Origin: Rubrivivax rivuli
Lineage (GTDB): Bacteria; Pseudomonadota; Gammaproteobacteria; Burkholderiales; Burkholderiaceae_C
Direction of reading: 5' to 3'
NCBI RefSeq assembly: GCF_004016505.1
Contig: NZ_SACR01000002.1
Span: forward strand, 62,001 to 126,000
DNA length: 64,000 nucleotides
Below the pieces are notes generated by a model that worked only from the letters and a program-made list of their open reading frames with translations, had not been told where the DNA came from and ran no database searches. A program made the position numbers and the translations under genes. Positions 47,306-57,823 of the stretch are shown here, in pieces. Position 1 is the stretch's first letter. Every line of letters begins with the position of its first letter.

Positions 47306-48243
47306 CAGGCCACGTCGGCCAGCACGCGCACGTGTGCCGCCACGCTGCGCGCCAGCGCGCTGAGGTGGTAGCCGCCCTCCAGGCAGCTGACGATGCGGCC
47401 TTGGGCGTGCCGGTTCGCCACCTCGACGAGGCGGCGCGTGATCCATTCGTAATCGGCCTCCACCAGGCCCATCTGGCCGAGTTCGTCTTCGCGGTGGGCG
47501 TCGAAGCCGGCGCTGATGAACACCATCTCGGGGCGGAAGGCCTCCAGCGCCGGCAGCCACTGCTGCTCGATGGCCTCACGCACGGCGGGGCCGCGCGTGT
47601 AGGGCGCCATCGGCACGTTGACCATGTTCGTGCCCTTGGGCACGGCGCCGCTGTAGGGGTAGAGCGGGTGCTGGAAGTAGCTGCACATCAGCACGCGTTC
47701 GTCGCCGGCGATGATGTCTTCGGTGCCGTTGCCGTGGTGCACGTCGAAATCGATGATGGCCACGCGCTTCAGGCCGTGCACGTCCAGCGCGTGGCGCGCG
47801 GCGATGGCCACGTTGTTGAAGAAGCAGAAGCCCATGGTCTCGTCACGCGTGGCGTGGTGACCGGGCGGGCGCACGCTGCAGAAGGCGTTGCGCGCGCGGC
47901 CGGCCAGCACGTCGTCGGTGGCGGCCACGGCGGCGCCGGCGGCGTGCAGCGCGGCGCTCAGCGTGGCGGGGCAGGCCACGGTGTCGGGGTCGAGCGAGCG
48001 TGATTCGCCGCTGGTTTTCACGAGTTGCAGCTTCTCTTGCAGTTCGGTGACGTAGTGCGTGGTGTGCGCACGTTCGATCTGCTCGGCGGTGGCGGCAGGC
48101 GCCTCCTTGAACTCGAGCGCGATGTCCAGGCCGGTGGCGAGCAGGTGGTCGTTGATGGCGTCCAGCCGCGCCGGGCACTCCGGGTGGCCAGCCCCCATGT
48201 CGTGAAGACGGCAATCGGGGTGGCTGTAGAACACGGTGCTCAT
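47305..48243 (-). CDS. Histone-deacetylase-family protein (AcuC/acetoin-utilisation type)
   Basis: 312 residues from the ATG of MSTVFYSHPDC. Zinc hydrolase motifs: RPPGHHATRDE, IDFDVHHGNGTED, and SAGFDAHREDELG, with the Gly-Gly-Tyr in EGGYHL. The bacterial relatives deacetylate acetylpolyamines or acetyl-lysine proteins; the substrate here is unassigned. First gene of a minus-strand run with mscS and the His-rich gene, each joined by TGATG overlaps. Divergent from the MoxR gene, 40 bp apart. Confidence 0.93.
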   Translation of the reverse strand: MSTVFYSHPDCRLHDMGAGHPECPARLDAINDHLLATGLDIALEFKEAPAATAEQIERAHTTHYVTELQEKLQLVKTSGESRSLDPDTVACPATLSAALHAAGAAVAATDDVLAGRARNAFCSVRPPGHHATRDETMGFCFFNNVAIAARHALDVHGLKRVAIIDFDVHHGNGTEDIIAGDERVLMCSYFQHPLYPYSGAVPKGTNMVNVPMAPYTRGPAVREAIEQQWLPALEAFRPEMVFISAGFDAHREDELGQMGLVEADYEWITRRLVEVANRHAQGRIVSCLEGGYHLSALARSVAAHVRVLADVA

Positions 48244-48283
48244 CAAGGAATCCGGTTTCCGCAATTCGGGTATGGTGCCGCGC

Positions 48284-49206
<923 letters not shown>

Positions 49207-49210
<4 letters not shown>

Positions 49211-50181
49211 ACGCCGCGGGGGTGCTTGCCGGCCTCTCGGTGCGCCAGCGTTTCCGGCACTGGTGGCAGGCCCGCCTGCCGCTGACCGACACCTGGGTGC
49301 TGGGCCAGCGCAACGTCTACATCCTGCCGACCAGAGCCGGCTTCACCTTCCTGGCCACGCTGGCGGTGATGCTGCTGGCCAGCATCAACTACCAGCTGAA
49401 CCTGGGCTACGCCCTCACCTTCCTGCTGGCCGGCGCGGCGCTGGTCAGCATGCACATCACGCACGGCAACCTGCGCGGCTTGACGCTGCACCTGCGGCCG
49501 GCGCAGCCGGTGTTCGTGGGCGAGCCGGCGCTGCTGGACGTGGTGCTGCAGAACCCCAGCCACGAACGCCCGGCCCTGGGCCTGCGCTTCGAGAGCGATG
49601 AGGACGGCGGCCTGGCCTGGTGTGACGCACCCGCCGGCGGCCATGCCAGCGTTCAGCTGAGCCTGGTGCCGGCACGCCGCGGCTGGCAGCCGGTGCCGGC
49701 GCTGGTGGTGGAGACGCTGTTTCCCTTCGGCCTCTTCCGCGCCTGGACGGTGTGGCGCCCGGCCGCGCGTGTGCTGGCTTGGCCGAAACCCGAGCACCCC
49801 GCGCCGCCGCTGCCGCTGAGCAGCGCCCGCCACGGCGAAGAGCACAGCAGCCCGCGCGGCAGCGGCGGTGAGCTCGACGGCGTGCGCCCCTGGCGCCGCG
49901 GCGACACCATGCGCCAGGTGGTGTGGAAGAAGGTGGCGCGCAGCGGCGAGCTCGTCAGCCGAGAGACCACCGGCAACGCGCAGCGCGAGCTCTGGCTCGA
50001 TGCGCAAAACACCGGCATCGGCGGCAGCGAAGCCCGCCTCTCGCGCCTGGCCGCCTGGGTGCTGGCCGCCGAGCAGGCCGGCATGGACTACGGCCTGCGC
50101 CTGGCCGGCCGCGAGTTGCCGCCCGGCAGCGGCGACACCCAGCGCCGCACGGCGCTGGAATGGCTGGCCCTGCACCCATGA
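49207..50181 (+). CDS. DUF58 membrane protein
   Basis: 324 residues. Two adjacent N-terminal helices (AGFTFLATLAVMLLASINY, LGYALTFLLAGAALVSM), then a beta-rich region and the DUF58 core with SGGELDGVRPWRRGDTMRQV, typical of MoxR-linked DUF58 proteins (a degenerate VWA-like fold). The ATG overlaps the MoxR stop and its TGA overlaps the TgpA start. It probably connects the ATPase to the membrane. Confidence 0.9.
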
Positions 50182-52226
50182 CCGCCGCCATCCCCCTGCT
50201 GACACGGCTGCGTGTGCTGCAGCTGCCGCGCGAAACGCGCGACACGCTCTTCCACCTGGCCGTCATCGCGCTGGCCATCGCGCCGCACACGCTGCACCTG
50301 CCACTGTGGTGCGGTGGCATGGCGGCAGCGCTGCTGCTGTGGCGCGGCCATCTCGCCCTGACCGGGGGCGCCCTGCCCAGCCGCTGGCTGGTGGCCGGGC
50401 TGCTGCTGGTGGCCGGTGCGCTGACCTGGTGGAGCGAACGCACGCTGCTGGGCAAGGAAGCCGGCATCACGCTGCTGGTGGTGCTGATGGCGCTGAAGAC
50501 GCTGGAGCTGCGCGCCAGGCGTGACGCGCTGGTGGTGTTCTTCCTCGGCTTCTTCCTGGTGCTGACGCACTTCCTCTATTCACAGAGCCTGCTCACCGGC
50601 CTGTGGCTGCTGATCTCGGTGTGGGGCCTGCTCACGGCGCTGACGCTGGCGCACCTGCCGGTGGGCCGCCCGCCGCTGTGGCGGGCCGGCAAGGTGGCGG
50701 CGCGTGCGGCGGCCTTGGGTGTGCCGCTGATGCTGGTGCTCTTCGTGCTGTTCCCGCGCATCGGGCCGCTTTGGGGCCTGCCGCAGGACGCGCAGGGCCG
50801 CACGGGTCTTTCGGGCAGCCTGCGGCTGGGCGGCGTGGCCAGCCTGGCCGAAGACGACAGCATCGCGCTGCGTCTGCGCTTCTTCGGGCCCGTGCCCAGC
50901 CCCGAGCAGATGTACTTCCGCGGCCCGGTGCTGGGCGGCTTCAACGGGCGTGAATGGACGCGGCTGCAGTCCAGCTTCGCGCCTTCGCTGCGCCCGCCGC
51001 TGCAGCTGGAAGTGCGCGGGCAACCGCTGCGCTACGAGATGACGTTGGAACCCAGCCGCCTGCCGCTGCTGCCGCTGCTGGAGATGACGCCCAACACCCC
51101 CGGCAGCGCGCCCGAGCTGCCGGGCTGGCAGCTGCAGCTGCGCCAAGACGGCCAATGGCAGCTGGACCGCCCGCTGATCGACCGCGTGCGTGTGCAGGCC
51201 AGCGCCCACCTGCAGCACCGCCACGGCCCGCGCGAAGACATCGTCGGTCTGCGCGATCTCGTCGACCTGCCGCCCAACACCAACCCGCGCACGCTGCAGT
51301 GGGCCGCCGACCTGCGCGCCCGCCCCGGCAACCTGACGGCCGACGCGCGCAGCCTGGCCAACCAGGTGCTGCGCCACATCCGCGAGGGCGGCTACACCTA
51401 CACGCTGGAGCCCGGGCCCTACGACGAGAACGCCATCGACGAGTTCTGGCTCGACCGCAAGCTCGGCTTCTGCGAACACTTCGCCAGCGCCTTCGTGGTG
51501 GTGATGCGCGCGATGGACGTGCCGGCTCGCATCGTCACGGGCTACCAGGGCACCGACCCCCAGCCGCAGGACGGCTGGTACGTCGTACGCCAGCGCAACG
51601 CGCACGCCTGGGCCGAGATCTGGGTGGCCGGCGAGGGCTGGGTGCGCGTGGACCCCACCACGGCCGTGGCGCCCGACCGCGTGCAGCGCGGCAACCGCCT
51701 GGCGCCACCGCCCGGGCTCGTGGCCGGGGCCGTCAACGCGCTGGACCCGGCGCTGGCCACGCGCCTGCGCGACGCCTGGGAGATCGTCAACAACCGCTGG
51801 AACCAATGGGTGCTGAACTACAGCCGCGGCCAGCAGTTCGACCTGCTGCGCGAGCTGGGCTTCGAAGCGCCGAGCTGGCGAGACCTGGCGCAGCTGCTGG
51901 GCGTGCTGCTGGCCAGCGCGGCGCTGGTGGGCGCCAGCTGGGCCTGGTGGGACCGCCGCCGGCAAGACCCCTGGCTGCGCCTGCAGCAGCAGGTGCTGCA
52001 GCGGCTGCGCGCGCTGGGCGTGGACGTGCAGCCCCACCACGGGCCGCGTGAACGCGCGCAACGCCTGCGCGCAGCGTTGGGCGAGGCCGGCGTCGAAGCC
52101 GCCGCCATGCTCGATGCACTGGACCGCGAGCGTTACGCCCAGAGCGGCCCGCCGGCGCCGCCGGAGCGGGGCTGGTGGCGGCGCTTCCAGGGGGCTTTGC
52201 CGCGTGCGGTGAAATCCAGGGCATGA
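50178..52226 (+). CDS. TgpA-like membrane transglutaminase
   Basis: 682 residues. About six N-terminal membrane helices, a periplasmic transglutaminase-like core, then one more helix (LLGVLLASAALVGASWAW) and a C-terminal DUF4129-like tail. The catalytic triad is complete: Cys432 (LGFCEHFASAF), His476 (NAHAWAEIW) and Asp492 (VRVDPTTAV). Relatives such as Pseudomonas TgpA are important for growth. The ATG overlaps the DUF58 stop. With MoxR and DUF58 it forms a conserved module. Confidence 0.93.
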   Translation: MTAAIPLLTRLRVLQLPRETRDTLFHLAVIALAIAPHTLHLPLWCGGMAAALLLWRGHLALTGGALPSRWLVAGLLLVAGALTWWSERTLLGKEAGITLLVVLMALKTLELRARRDALVVFFLGFFLVLTHFLYSQSLLTGLWLLISVWGLLTALTLAHLPVGRPPLWRAGKVAARAAALGVPLMLVLFVLFPRIGPLWGLPQDAQGRTGLSGSLRLGGVASLAEDDSIALRLRFFGPVPSPEQMYFRGPVLGGFNGREWTRLQSSFAPSLRPPLQLEVRGQPLRYEMTLEPSRLPLLPLLEMTPNTPGSAPELPGWQLQLRQDGQWQLDRPLIDRVRVQASAHLQHRHGPREDIVGLRDLVDLPPNTNPRTLQWAADLRARPGNLTADARSLANQVLRHIREGGYTYTLEPGPYDENAIDEFWLDRKLGFCEHFASAFVVVMRAMDVPARIVTGYQGTDPQPQDGWYVVRQRNAHAWAEIWVAGEGWVRVDPTTAVAPDRVQRGNRLAPPPGLVAGAVNALDPALATRLRDAWEIVNNRWNQWVLNYSRGQQFDLLRELGFEAPSWRDLAQLLGVLLASAALVGASWAWWDRRRQDPWLRLQQQVLQRLRALGVDVQPHHGPRERAQRLRAALGEAGVEAAAMLDALDRERYAQSGPPAPPERGWWRRFQGALPRAVKSRA

Positions 52227-53371
52227 GTTCATCCCACGGAGGCCTGCCCGCACGTCGGCGATGGCTGGCGGCGCTGGCTGTGCTGGGTTGGGGTGCGGCG
52301 CCAGCGATGCTGGGCTTGCAGGCCGCCGCAGCACAAGCGCAGACCCAGGCACCGGCCAAGAAGCCCCGCGCCAAAGCCGCCGCCAAACCCTCGGCCCGGC
52401 GCCGCAGCCGACCCGCCGGCCCGGCCTACGTCGGCCACCCGGCGGCGATGGCCTTTGCCGAGGAAGTGGCCACCGAGCGCGGCCTGAGCGCCGACTGGCT
52501 GCGCCAGCAGCTGGGGCAGGCGCGGCAACTGCCGGCAGTCCAACAACTCATCATGCCGCCGCCGGTGGGCGTGCCCAAGAACTGGGCGGCCTACCGCGCG
52601 CGTTTCATCGAGCCGCAGCGCATCAACGCCGGCCTGGCCTTCTGGCAGCAGCACGCGCGCTGGCTGGCCGAGGCCGAGGCGCGCTGGGGCGTGCCACCCG
52701 AGATCGTGGCCGCCATCGTGGGCGTGGAAACCTTCTACGGCCGCATCACCGGCAACTTCCGCCTCATCGACGCGCTGGCCACGCTGAGCTTCGATTTCCC
52801 CACCGGCCGCCGCGACCGCAGCGCCTTCTTCCGCAGCGAGCTGGCGGAGTTCTTCGTGCTTTGCGCGCGCGAGGGCCGCGACCCGCAGAGCATGAAGGGC
52901 AGCTTCGCCGGCGCCTGGGGCCTGCCGCAGTTCATGCCCGGCAGCGTGAACCGCTGGGCGCTCGATTTCGACGGCGACGACCATGTCGACCTGATGGACA
53001 GCGGTGCCGACGTGGTGGGCAGCGTGGCCCACTTCCTGGCCGCCCATGGCTGGGAGCGCGGCCTGCCCACGCACTACGCGGTGACACTGCCCGCCGAGCC
53101 CGCGAACGCGGCCATGCTGCTGGCCCCCGACATCCGCCCCAGCTTCACCGCCGCCGAGTTCGCGGCCCACGGCGCCACGCTGCCGAAGGAGGCGCAGGGC
53201 CACGAAGGCCTGCTGGCCCTGGTGGAACTGCAGAACGGCGAGGCGCCGGCCACGCACGTGGCGGGCACGGCCAACTTCTACGTCATCACGCGCTACAACT
53301 GGAGCGCGTACTACGCGATGGCCGTCATCGACCTGGCCGCCGCGCTGCGACAGGGGCGCGGGCCGGGCTGA
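52223..53371 (+). CDS. mltB: Lytic murein transglycosylase B
   Basis: 382 residues from an ATG overlapping the tgpA-like stop. A signal region (WLAALAVLGWGAAPAMLG) is followed by a Lys/Pro/Ala-rich linker and the MltB catalytic domain: catalytic Glu169 in GVETFYGRITG, then FAGAWGLPQFMPGSV and DFDGDDHVDLM, ending in ITRYNWSAYYAMAV. No lipobox Cys is present, so it is probably soluble periplasmic. Its place in this run suggests peptidoglycan as the site of action. Confidence 0.95.
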   Translation: MSSSHGGLPARRRWLAALAVLGWGAAPAMLGLQAAAAQAQTQAPAKKPRAKAAAKPSARRRSRPAGPAYVGHPAAMAFAEEVATERGLSADWLRQQLGQARQLPAVQQLIMPPPVGVPKNWAAYRARFIEPQRINAGLAFWQQHARWLAEAEARWGVPPEIVAAIVGVETFYGRITGNFRLIDALATLSFDFPTGRRDRSAFFRSELAEFFVLCAREGRDPQSMKGSFAGAWGLPQFMPGSVNRWALDFDGDDHVDLMDSGADVVGSVAHFLAAHGWERGLPTHYAVTLPAEPANAAMLLAPDIRPSFTAAEFAAHGATLPKEAQGHEGLLALVELQNGEAPATHVAGTANFYVITRYNWSAYYAMAVIDLAAALRQGRGPG

Positions 53372-53396
53372 GACCGACCGCGCGCATTGCTGCGGC

Positions 53397-55550
53397 CTAC
53401 TTCGCGGCGCCCGCCAGATCCAGCAGGAAGACGTACTCGCGCGCGATCTCGTTCAGGATCTCGAAACGCCCCGAAGCTCCGCCGTGGCCGGCCTTCATGT
53501 TGGTGGCCAGCAGCAAAGGGTTGCTGTCGGTGCGCCGGGCGCGCATGCGGGCCACGTACTTGGCGGGCTCGTAGTACTGAACCTGCGAATCCCACAGGCC
53601 CGTGGTGACGAGCATCGCGGGGTAGGCCTTGGCCTCGATGTTGTCGTAGGGCGAGTAGCTCAGCATGTAGTCGTAGGCGGGCTTCTCGCGCGGGTCGCCC
53701 CACTGCTGCCATTCGTTGGCGGTGAGCGGGATGCTCTCGTCGAGCATGGTCGTCACCACATCGACGAAGGGCACGTCCAGCACCATGCCCTTGTAGAGCT
53801 GCGGCGCCTGGTTGGCCACCGCGCCCATCAGCAGGCCGCCGGCCGAACCGCCGTTGGCGAACACCTTGTCGGGCGCGCCCCAGCCGGCCTTCAGCAGCGC
53901 CTGCGTGGCGTCGACGAAGTCGTTGAAGCTGTTCTTCTTGTTCATCATGCGGCCATCGGCGTACCAGCCCTCGCCCAGCTCGGCGCCGCCGCGCACGTGC
54001 GCGATGGCGATGACGAAGCCGCGGTCCATCAGGCTCGGGCGGTTCGACGAGAAGTTGGGGTCGTAGCTGTAGCCGTAGCTGCCGTAGCCCACCACCAGCA
54101 AGGGCGCCTGGCCGTTGGCCTGGGCCTTGTCCTTGCGCCAGGCCACCGTCACCGGGATGCGCTTGCCGTCGCGCGAGGGCGCCCAGAGGCGCTCGGTGGC
54201 GTAGAGCTTGGCGTCGTAGCCCGGCACCTCGCGCAGCTTGCGCAGCACGGGCTTCCCGCTCTTCAGGTGCAGGTCGTAGGTGGCCGTGGGCTGCACCATC
54301 GAGGTGACGGTGTAGCGCAGGTGGGCCGCCGCCGGGTCGCGGTGCTCGCCCAGCGCCACCACGGTGCCAGCGGGCAGGTCCAGCGCCTTGCCGGCAGCCT
54401 GGCCGAGCAGGCGCACGCGCGTGTCGGCATTCACGCGCTCTTCCACCGCGATGCCGCGCGTGGTGAGCGCAAAACCTTCCAGCGTGGCCTGATCACGCGC
54501 CGGCACCAGCGTGCGCCAGAGGCTGCGCACGTCGGCGGCGTTCTCGGGCGCGCTGACGAGCTTGAAGTTCAGCGCGTTCTCGTTGGTGCGGATGACCCAG
54601 CGGCCGTTCAAGTGATCGGCGCTGTGGCGCACCTTGTCGCGCCGCTTGAGCAGCACCTTCACGGGCGTGGCGGGCTTGTCGGCCGGCACCACCAGGGTCT
54701 CGGCGGTTTCGGTGCCGCGCACGCCGATGACAACGTACTTGCCCGAGGCCGTGCGGTCGACGCCGACGAAGAGCGTCTTGTCGGCTTCTTCATAGACCTT
54801 CACGTCGCTCTTCGCGTCGGTGCCCAGCACGTGGCGGTAGACGGGGCCGCTCTGCAGCGTCACCGGGTCTTGCAGGATGTAGAAGACCGTGCGGTTGTCG
54901 TTGGCCCAGGCCATGCCCTCCAAAGTGCCGGGCACCGCGTCGGGGTAGATCTGGCCTGTTGCGAGGTTCTTGAAGCGCAGCGTGTGGATGCGGCGGCCGG
55001 TGGTGTCTTCGGTCCAGGCGAGCAGCTGGCCGTTGGGGCTGACGGCGGTGGCGCCCACGCGGTAGTAGGCCTGGCCCTTGGCCAGCGCCGGCTGGTCGAG
55101 CAGCAGCTCGGGCTTGGCCTTGGCATCCATGCGCTCGGCATTGCCGCGCTGGCGCATCAGGCGGGGGTACTCGTCGCCGGCCTTGAACTCGCGCCAGTAC
55201 CACCAGCCGCGGTCGTAGACCGGCGGGGTGCTGTCGTCTTCCTTGATGCGCGCACGCATCTCCGCCACCAGTTGCTTCTGCAGGCCGGCCAGCGGCGCGA
55301 GCTTGGCGTCGGTGTAGGCGTTTTCGGCCTCGAGGTACTGGATGACCTCGGGCCGCTTGGTCTTCGGATCGTCGTCGCGCAGCCAGTAGTACTCGTCGAT
55401 GCGGTCACCGTTCGGGCTCTTGACGGTGTGCGGCACCTGGCGGGCGAACGGGGGCGTGGCAGCGACTTGCAGCATCTGGGAGGGTGAGGTCATCTGGGCG
55501 CAGGCCAGCAAGGGCCCGATCAGCAAGGGCAGGGTGAACAGGGGTTTCAT
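53397..55550 (-). CDS. Exported S9 prolyl-oligopeptidase family protein (oligopeptidase B-like)
   Basis: 717 residues. N-terminal signal with a possible lipobox (GPLLAC), a seven-bladed propeller region, and the S9 hydrolase domain: nucleophile Ser569 (NGGSAGGLLMG), Asp in TTGLWDSQVQYYEP and His in MKAGHGGASGR. The acidic/tryptophan pattern around YSYDPNFSSN matches oligopeptidase B. Normally cytosolic, this one has an export signal. It starts 2 nt after the stop of the upstream secreted-protein gene, so the two are co-translated. Confidence 0.9.
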   Translation of the reverse strand: MKPLFTLPLLIGPLLACAQMTSPSQMLQVAATPPFARQVPHTVKSPNGDRIDEYYWLRDDDPKTKRPEVIQYLEAENAYTDAKLAPLAGLQKQLVAEMRARIKEDDSTPPVYDRGWWYWREFKAGDEYPRLMRQRGNAERMDAKAKPELLLDQPALAKGQAYYRVGATAVSPNGQLLAWTEDTTGRRIHTLRFKNLATGQIYPDAVPGTLEGMAWANDNRTVFYILQDPVTLQSGPVYRHVLGTDAKSDVKVYEEADKTLFVGVDRTASGKYVVIGVRGTETAETLVVPADKPATPVKVLLKRRDKVRHSADHLNGRWVIRTNENALNFKLVSAPENAADVRSLWRTLVPARDQATLEGFALTTRGIAVEERVNADTRVRLLGQAAGKALDLPAGTVVALGEHRDPAAAHLRYTVTSMVQPTATYDLHLKSGKPVLRKLREVPGYDAKLYATERLWAPSRDGKRIPVTVAWRKDKAQANGQAPLLVVGYGSYGYSYDPNFSSNRPSLMDRGFVIAIAHVRGGAELGEGWYADGRMMNKKNSFNDFVDATQALLKAGWGAPDKVFANGGSAGGLLMGAVANQAPQLYKGMVLDVPFVDVVTTMLDESIPLTANEWQQWGDPREKPAYDYMLSYSPYDNIEAKAYPAMLVTTGLWDSQVQYYEPAKYVARMRARRTDSNPLLLATNMKAGHGGASGRFEILNEIAREYVFLLDLAGAAK

Positions 55551-55552
55551 GC

Positions 55553-56221
55553 TCAGTTGCCGATCTTCAGCGGGTTGCGGAAATCGGCGGGGCGGTAGTT
55601 GTCGATGCGCAGCGAGAGGGTCACGTCCACCTCCGCCGGCACGGCTTGCCCGTTGATGCGTTGCGGTGCGAAGCGCCAGCCTTGCAAGGAGGCGATGGCC
55701 CAGCGACGCAGCACCGGGTAGGTGCCATCGGCTTCCAGCACTTTGGGCTCCTTGCACTCGCCGGCGGTGTCGATGGTGCAGACCAGGCGCACGTTCAGCG
55801 TGGTGTCGTAAGGCAGACCGTCGGGCTCGGAAGCGCCATAGCGCTTCACCGGCCGCGGCTCGATGGTCATGCCCGTCATGCGCACGGTGCCGCCGCTGGC
55901 CGCGGGCGTGACGAGGTACATCACGCGCACGCCGGTCTCGAAGGTGGCGGGCTGCCCCGCACTGTCGGTGACGGGCGGAATGCGCGCGCTGGCCAGTTGC
56001 TTCTTCACGCGCTCGACGAAGGCCGCCGGCTGCGCGGCGGCATCGGCCACTTCCAGCTTCTGCAGCTTGCCGTCAGGGCCGAAGGTGGCGTCGGACCAGA
56101 TCTCGACGGTGTAGGGCTTGTCGGGGGTCTGGGCCCCGGCCGATCCGGTCGCGGCCGCGGCGAGGGCGAAGGCCAGCACCTGCCCCAGGGCGGCCATGGC
56201 GAAGGTCTTGCGGAGGTTCAT
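55553..56221 (-). CDS. Secreted protein with TonB-C-like domain
   Basis: 222 residues: signal peptide (AMAALGQVLAFALAAAATGSAGA) and two related halves; the C-terminal half (VLEADGTYPVLRRWAIASLQ, then GWRFAPQRINGQAV) resembles a TonB C-terminal beta fold, and there is a Cys pair in RLVCTIDTAGECK. No membrane anchor remains in the mature protein. Function unknown. It is immediately upstream of the S9 peptidase gene with a 2-nt gap. Confidence 0.75.
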   Translation of the reverse strand: MNLRKTFAMAALGQVLAFALAAAATGSAGAQTPDKPYTVEIWSDATFGPDGKLQKLEVADAAAQPAAFVERVKKQLASARIPPVTDSAGQPATFETGVRVMYLVTPAASGGTVRMTGMTIEPRPVKRYGASEPDGLPYDTTLNVRLVCTIDTAGECKEPKVLEADGTYPVLRRWAIASLQGWRFAPQRINGQAVPAEVDVTLSLRIDNYRPADFRNPLKIGN

Positions 56222-56280
56222 GCCGGCATTCTGGCCCGGATGCGGGCCGGCTTGGCCGAAAACGGGCCGCGGCGTTTCGC

Positions 56281-56670
56281 TCAGCCGGTGCACGAGTGTG
56301 TGAGCGCCGCTGCGAGGAAGAGCACCAGCGCGAGGTTGTGCAGCCGTCCGCACCAGCGGTGCAGCAGGCTGCCCGGCTGGCGGAAGCACAGGTAGATCTG
56401 GTGCGGCGTCAAGCCCAGCAGGCCGACGCGCCAATCGATGTAGAGCGAGGCCGAAACCAGCAGCAGCAGCGCCGTGTGCACATGACCGCGCCCCTCCAGC
56501 GGCCAGCCCTGGGGCCACCACAGCACACCCGAAGCCACAGCGGCGATCGCCACAGAAAGGGCCACGTGCCAGCGCACGAAAGACGCTGAAAAGCTCAGCG
56601 GCGGGCCCGTATCTTCGCGGGCGTCGGGTGGGGAAGGATGGCGCGCCGCATCCTGCGGATCGGTGGGCAT
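56281..56670 (-). CDS. Small membrane protein, unknown
   Basis: 129 residues from the ATG of MPTDPQDAARH. A ~38-residue hydrophilic N terminus is followed by three predicted helices (HVALSVAIAAVASGVLWW, ALLLLVSASLYIDWRVG, HNLALVLFLAAALTHS). I do not recognise a family. His residues near the helices (RWH, GHVH, LTPHQ, LLHRW, LHN) would allow a metal or heme role but do not show it. A G11 tract lies in the 170-bp gap before it. Confidence 0.6.
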   Translation of the reverse strand: MPTDPQDAARHPSPPDAREDTGPPLSFSASFVRWHVALSVAIAAVASGVLWWPQGWPLEGRGHVHTALLLLVSASLYIDWRVGLLGLTPHQIYLCFRQPGSLLHRWCGRLHNLALVLFLAAALTHSCTG

Positions 56671-56749
56671 GGCGGCACTCCGGCAATGGGGCAGGCGCTC
56701 ATGCTGCGACGGGCAGCACGCCGACCCCACCCCCCGCTGGGGGGAAAGT

Positions 56750-56760
56750 GGGGGGGGGGG
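56750..56760. repeat. G11 homopolymer in a C/G-run gap
   Basis: Eleven consecutive G on the plus strand (C on the minus), close to two other runs of C5-6 and G5-6. It lies about 80 bp upstream of the 56670 start (minus strand) and 80 bp past the alpha-E gene stop. Such a run is slippage-prone and could form a G-quadruplex. Confidence 0.7.
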
Positions 56761-56840
56761 AGGCTCACCCCACCCTGACTTCGGCAGGCGCCAAGGACGG
56801 CGTGCAGCGCGCCACAGGCTGATCGGCCTGTCGCCAGCCC

Positions 56841-57806
56841 TCAAGCCGCCATCGGCACCAGGAAGTCCTGGCTGATGCCCACGCCGATGTCGTTGACGCG
56901 GTCGAGGAACTGCGTGAGGTAGGCGTGCAGGCCCGTGGCGAGGATCTCGTCGATGCGCGCGTACTGCAGGTCAGAACGCAGGCGGCCGGCGCGGCGCAGG
57001 GTTTCGCGGCTGTGCTGGTTGGCCACCATCTCCAGGTTCATCACCAGCTCGTTCAGGCAGGCGGCCAGCGAACGCGGCATGTCCGGGCGCAGGATGAGCA
57101 GCTCGGCCACCTTCTCGGGGTGGATCACGTTACGGTAGACCTTGCGGTAGATCTCGAAGCCGCTCACCGAACGCAGGATCGCGCTCCAGTGGTAGAAGTC
57201 CACTTCGTGGCCTTCCTTGGTGGCGCCGGGGCCGAAGTAGTCGCCACCCGACAGCGCCTGGAACTTCACGTCCAGCAGCCGCGCGGTGTTGTCGGCACGC
57301 TCCAGGAAGGTGCCGATGCGCAGGAAGTGCAGCGCCTCGTCCTGCAGCATGGTGCCCACGGTCACGCCACGGCTCAGGTGGCTGCGGAACTTCACCCACT
57401 CGAAGAGGCTGCTCGGATCGCGCTCGAAGCCGTCGCCGCGGATCAGGCGGTTGAACTCCAGCCAGGTCTGGTTCTGCGTCTCCCACACCTCGGTGGTGAG
57501 TGCGCCGCGCACCGCGCGTGCGTTCTCGCGCGCGGCGCGCAGGCACGAGACGATGCTGGACGGGTTGGTCTCGTCGCGCACCATGAAGTCCATGACGTTG
57601 CGCGGCGTGACCTCGCTGTACTTCTGCGAGAAGCTCCAGGTCAGTTCGCTGATGGACAGCAAGCCGCGCCAGCCCTGCTCTACCGTGTCGGCGCTCTGCG
57701 GCAGCAGGCTGGTCTGGTAGTTCACGTCGAGCATGCGCGCGGTGTTCTCGGCCCGCTCCATGTAGCGAGCCATCCAGAACAGGTGGTCGGCGGTGCGTGA
57801 CAGCAT
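56841..57806 (-). CDS. Alpha-E domain protein (COG2307)
   Basis: 321 residues, nearly all helical, beginning MLSRTADHLFWMARYMERAEN, the standard alpha-E start, with a second ERADNTARLLDVKFQAL segment. Members are found with circularly permuted ATP-grasp and transglutaminase proteins; the biochemical role is not established. It starts 17 nt after the upstream ATP-grasp gene. The larger fusion protein at 60.2-62.9 kb contains a second alpha-E domain. Confidence 0.9.
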   Translation of the reverse strand: MLSRTADHLFWMARYMERAENTARMLDVNYQTSLLPQSADTVEQGWRGLLSISELTWSFSQKYSEVTPRNVMDFMVRDETNPSSIVSCLRAARENARAVRGALTTEVWETQNQTWLEFNRLIRGDGFERDPSSLFEWVKFRSHLSRGVTVGTMLQDEALHFLRIGTFLERADNTARLLDVKFQALSGGDYFGPGATKEGHEVDFYHWSAILRSVSGFEIYRKVYRNVIHPEKVAELLILRPDMPRSLAACLNELVMNLEMVANQHSRETLRRAGRLRSDLQYARIDEILATGLHAYLTQFLDRVNDIGVGISQDFLVPMAA

Positions 57807-57823
57807 GGTCGTTCTCCCTTCCT

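Noticed and set aside
45785..47371. A plus-strand frame rich in His and Gln opposite mscS
   Set aside because: Looks like a metal-binding repeat protein, but it is the antisense of hydrophobic mscS codons.
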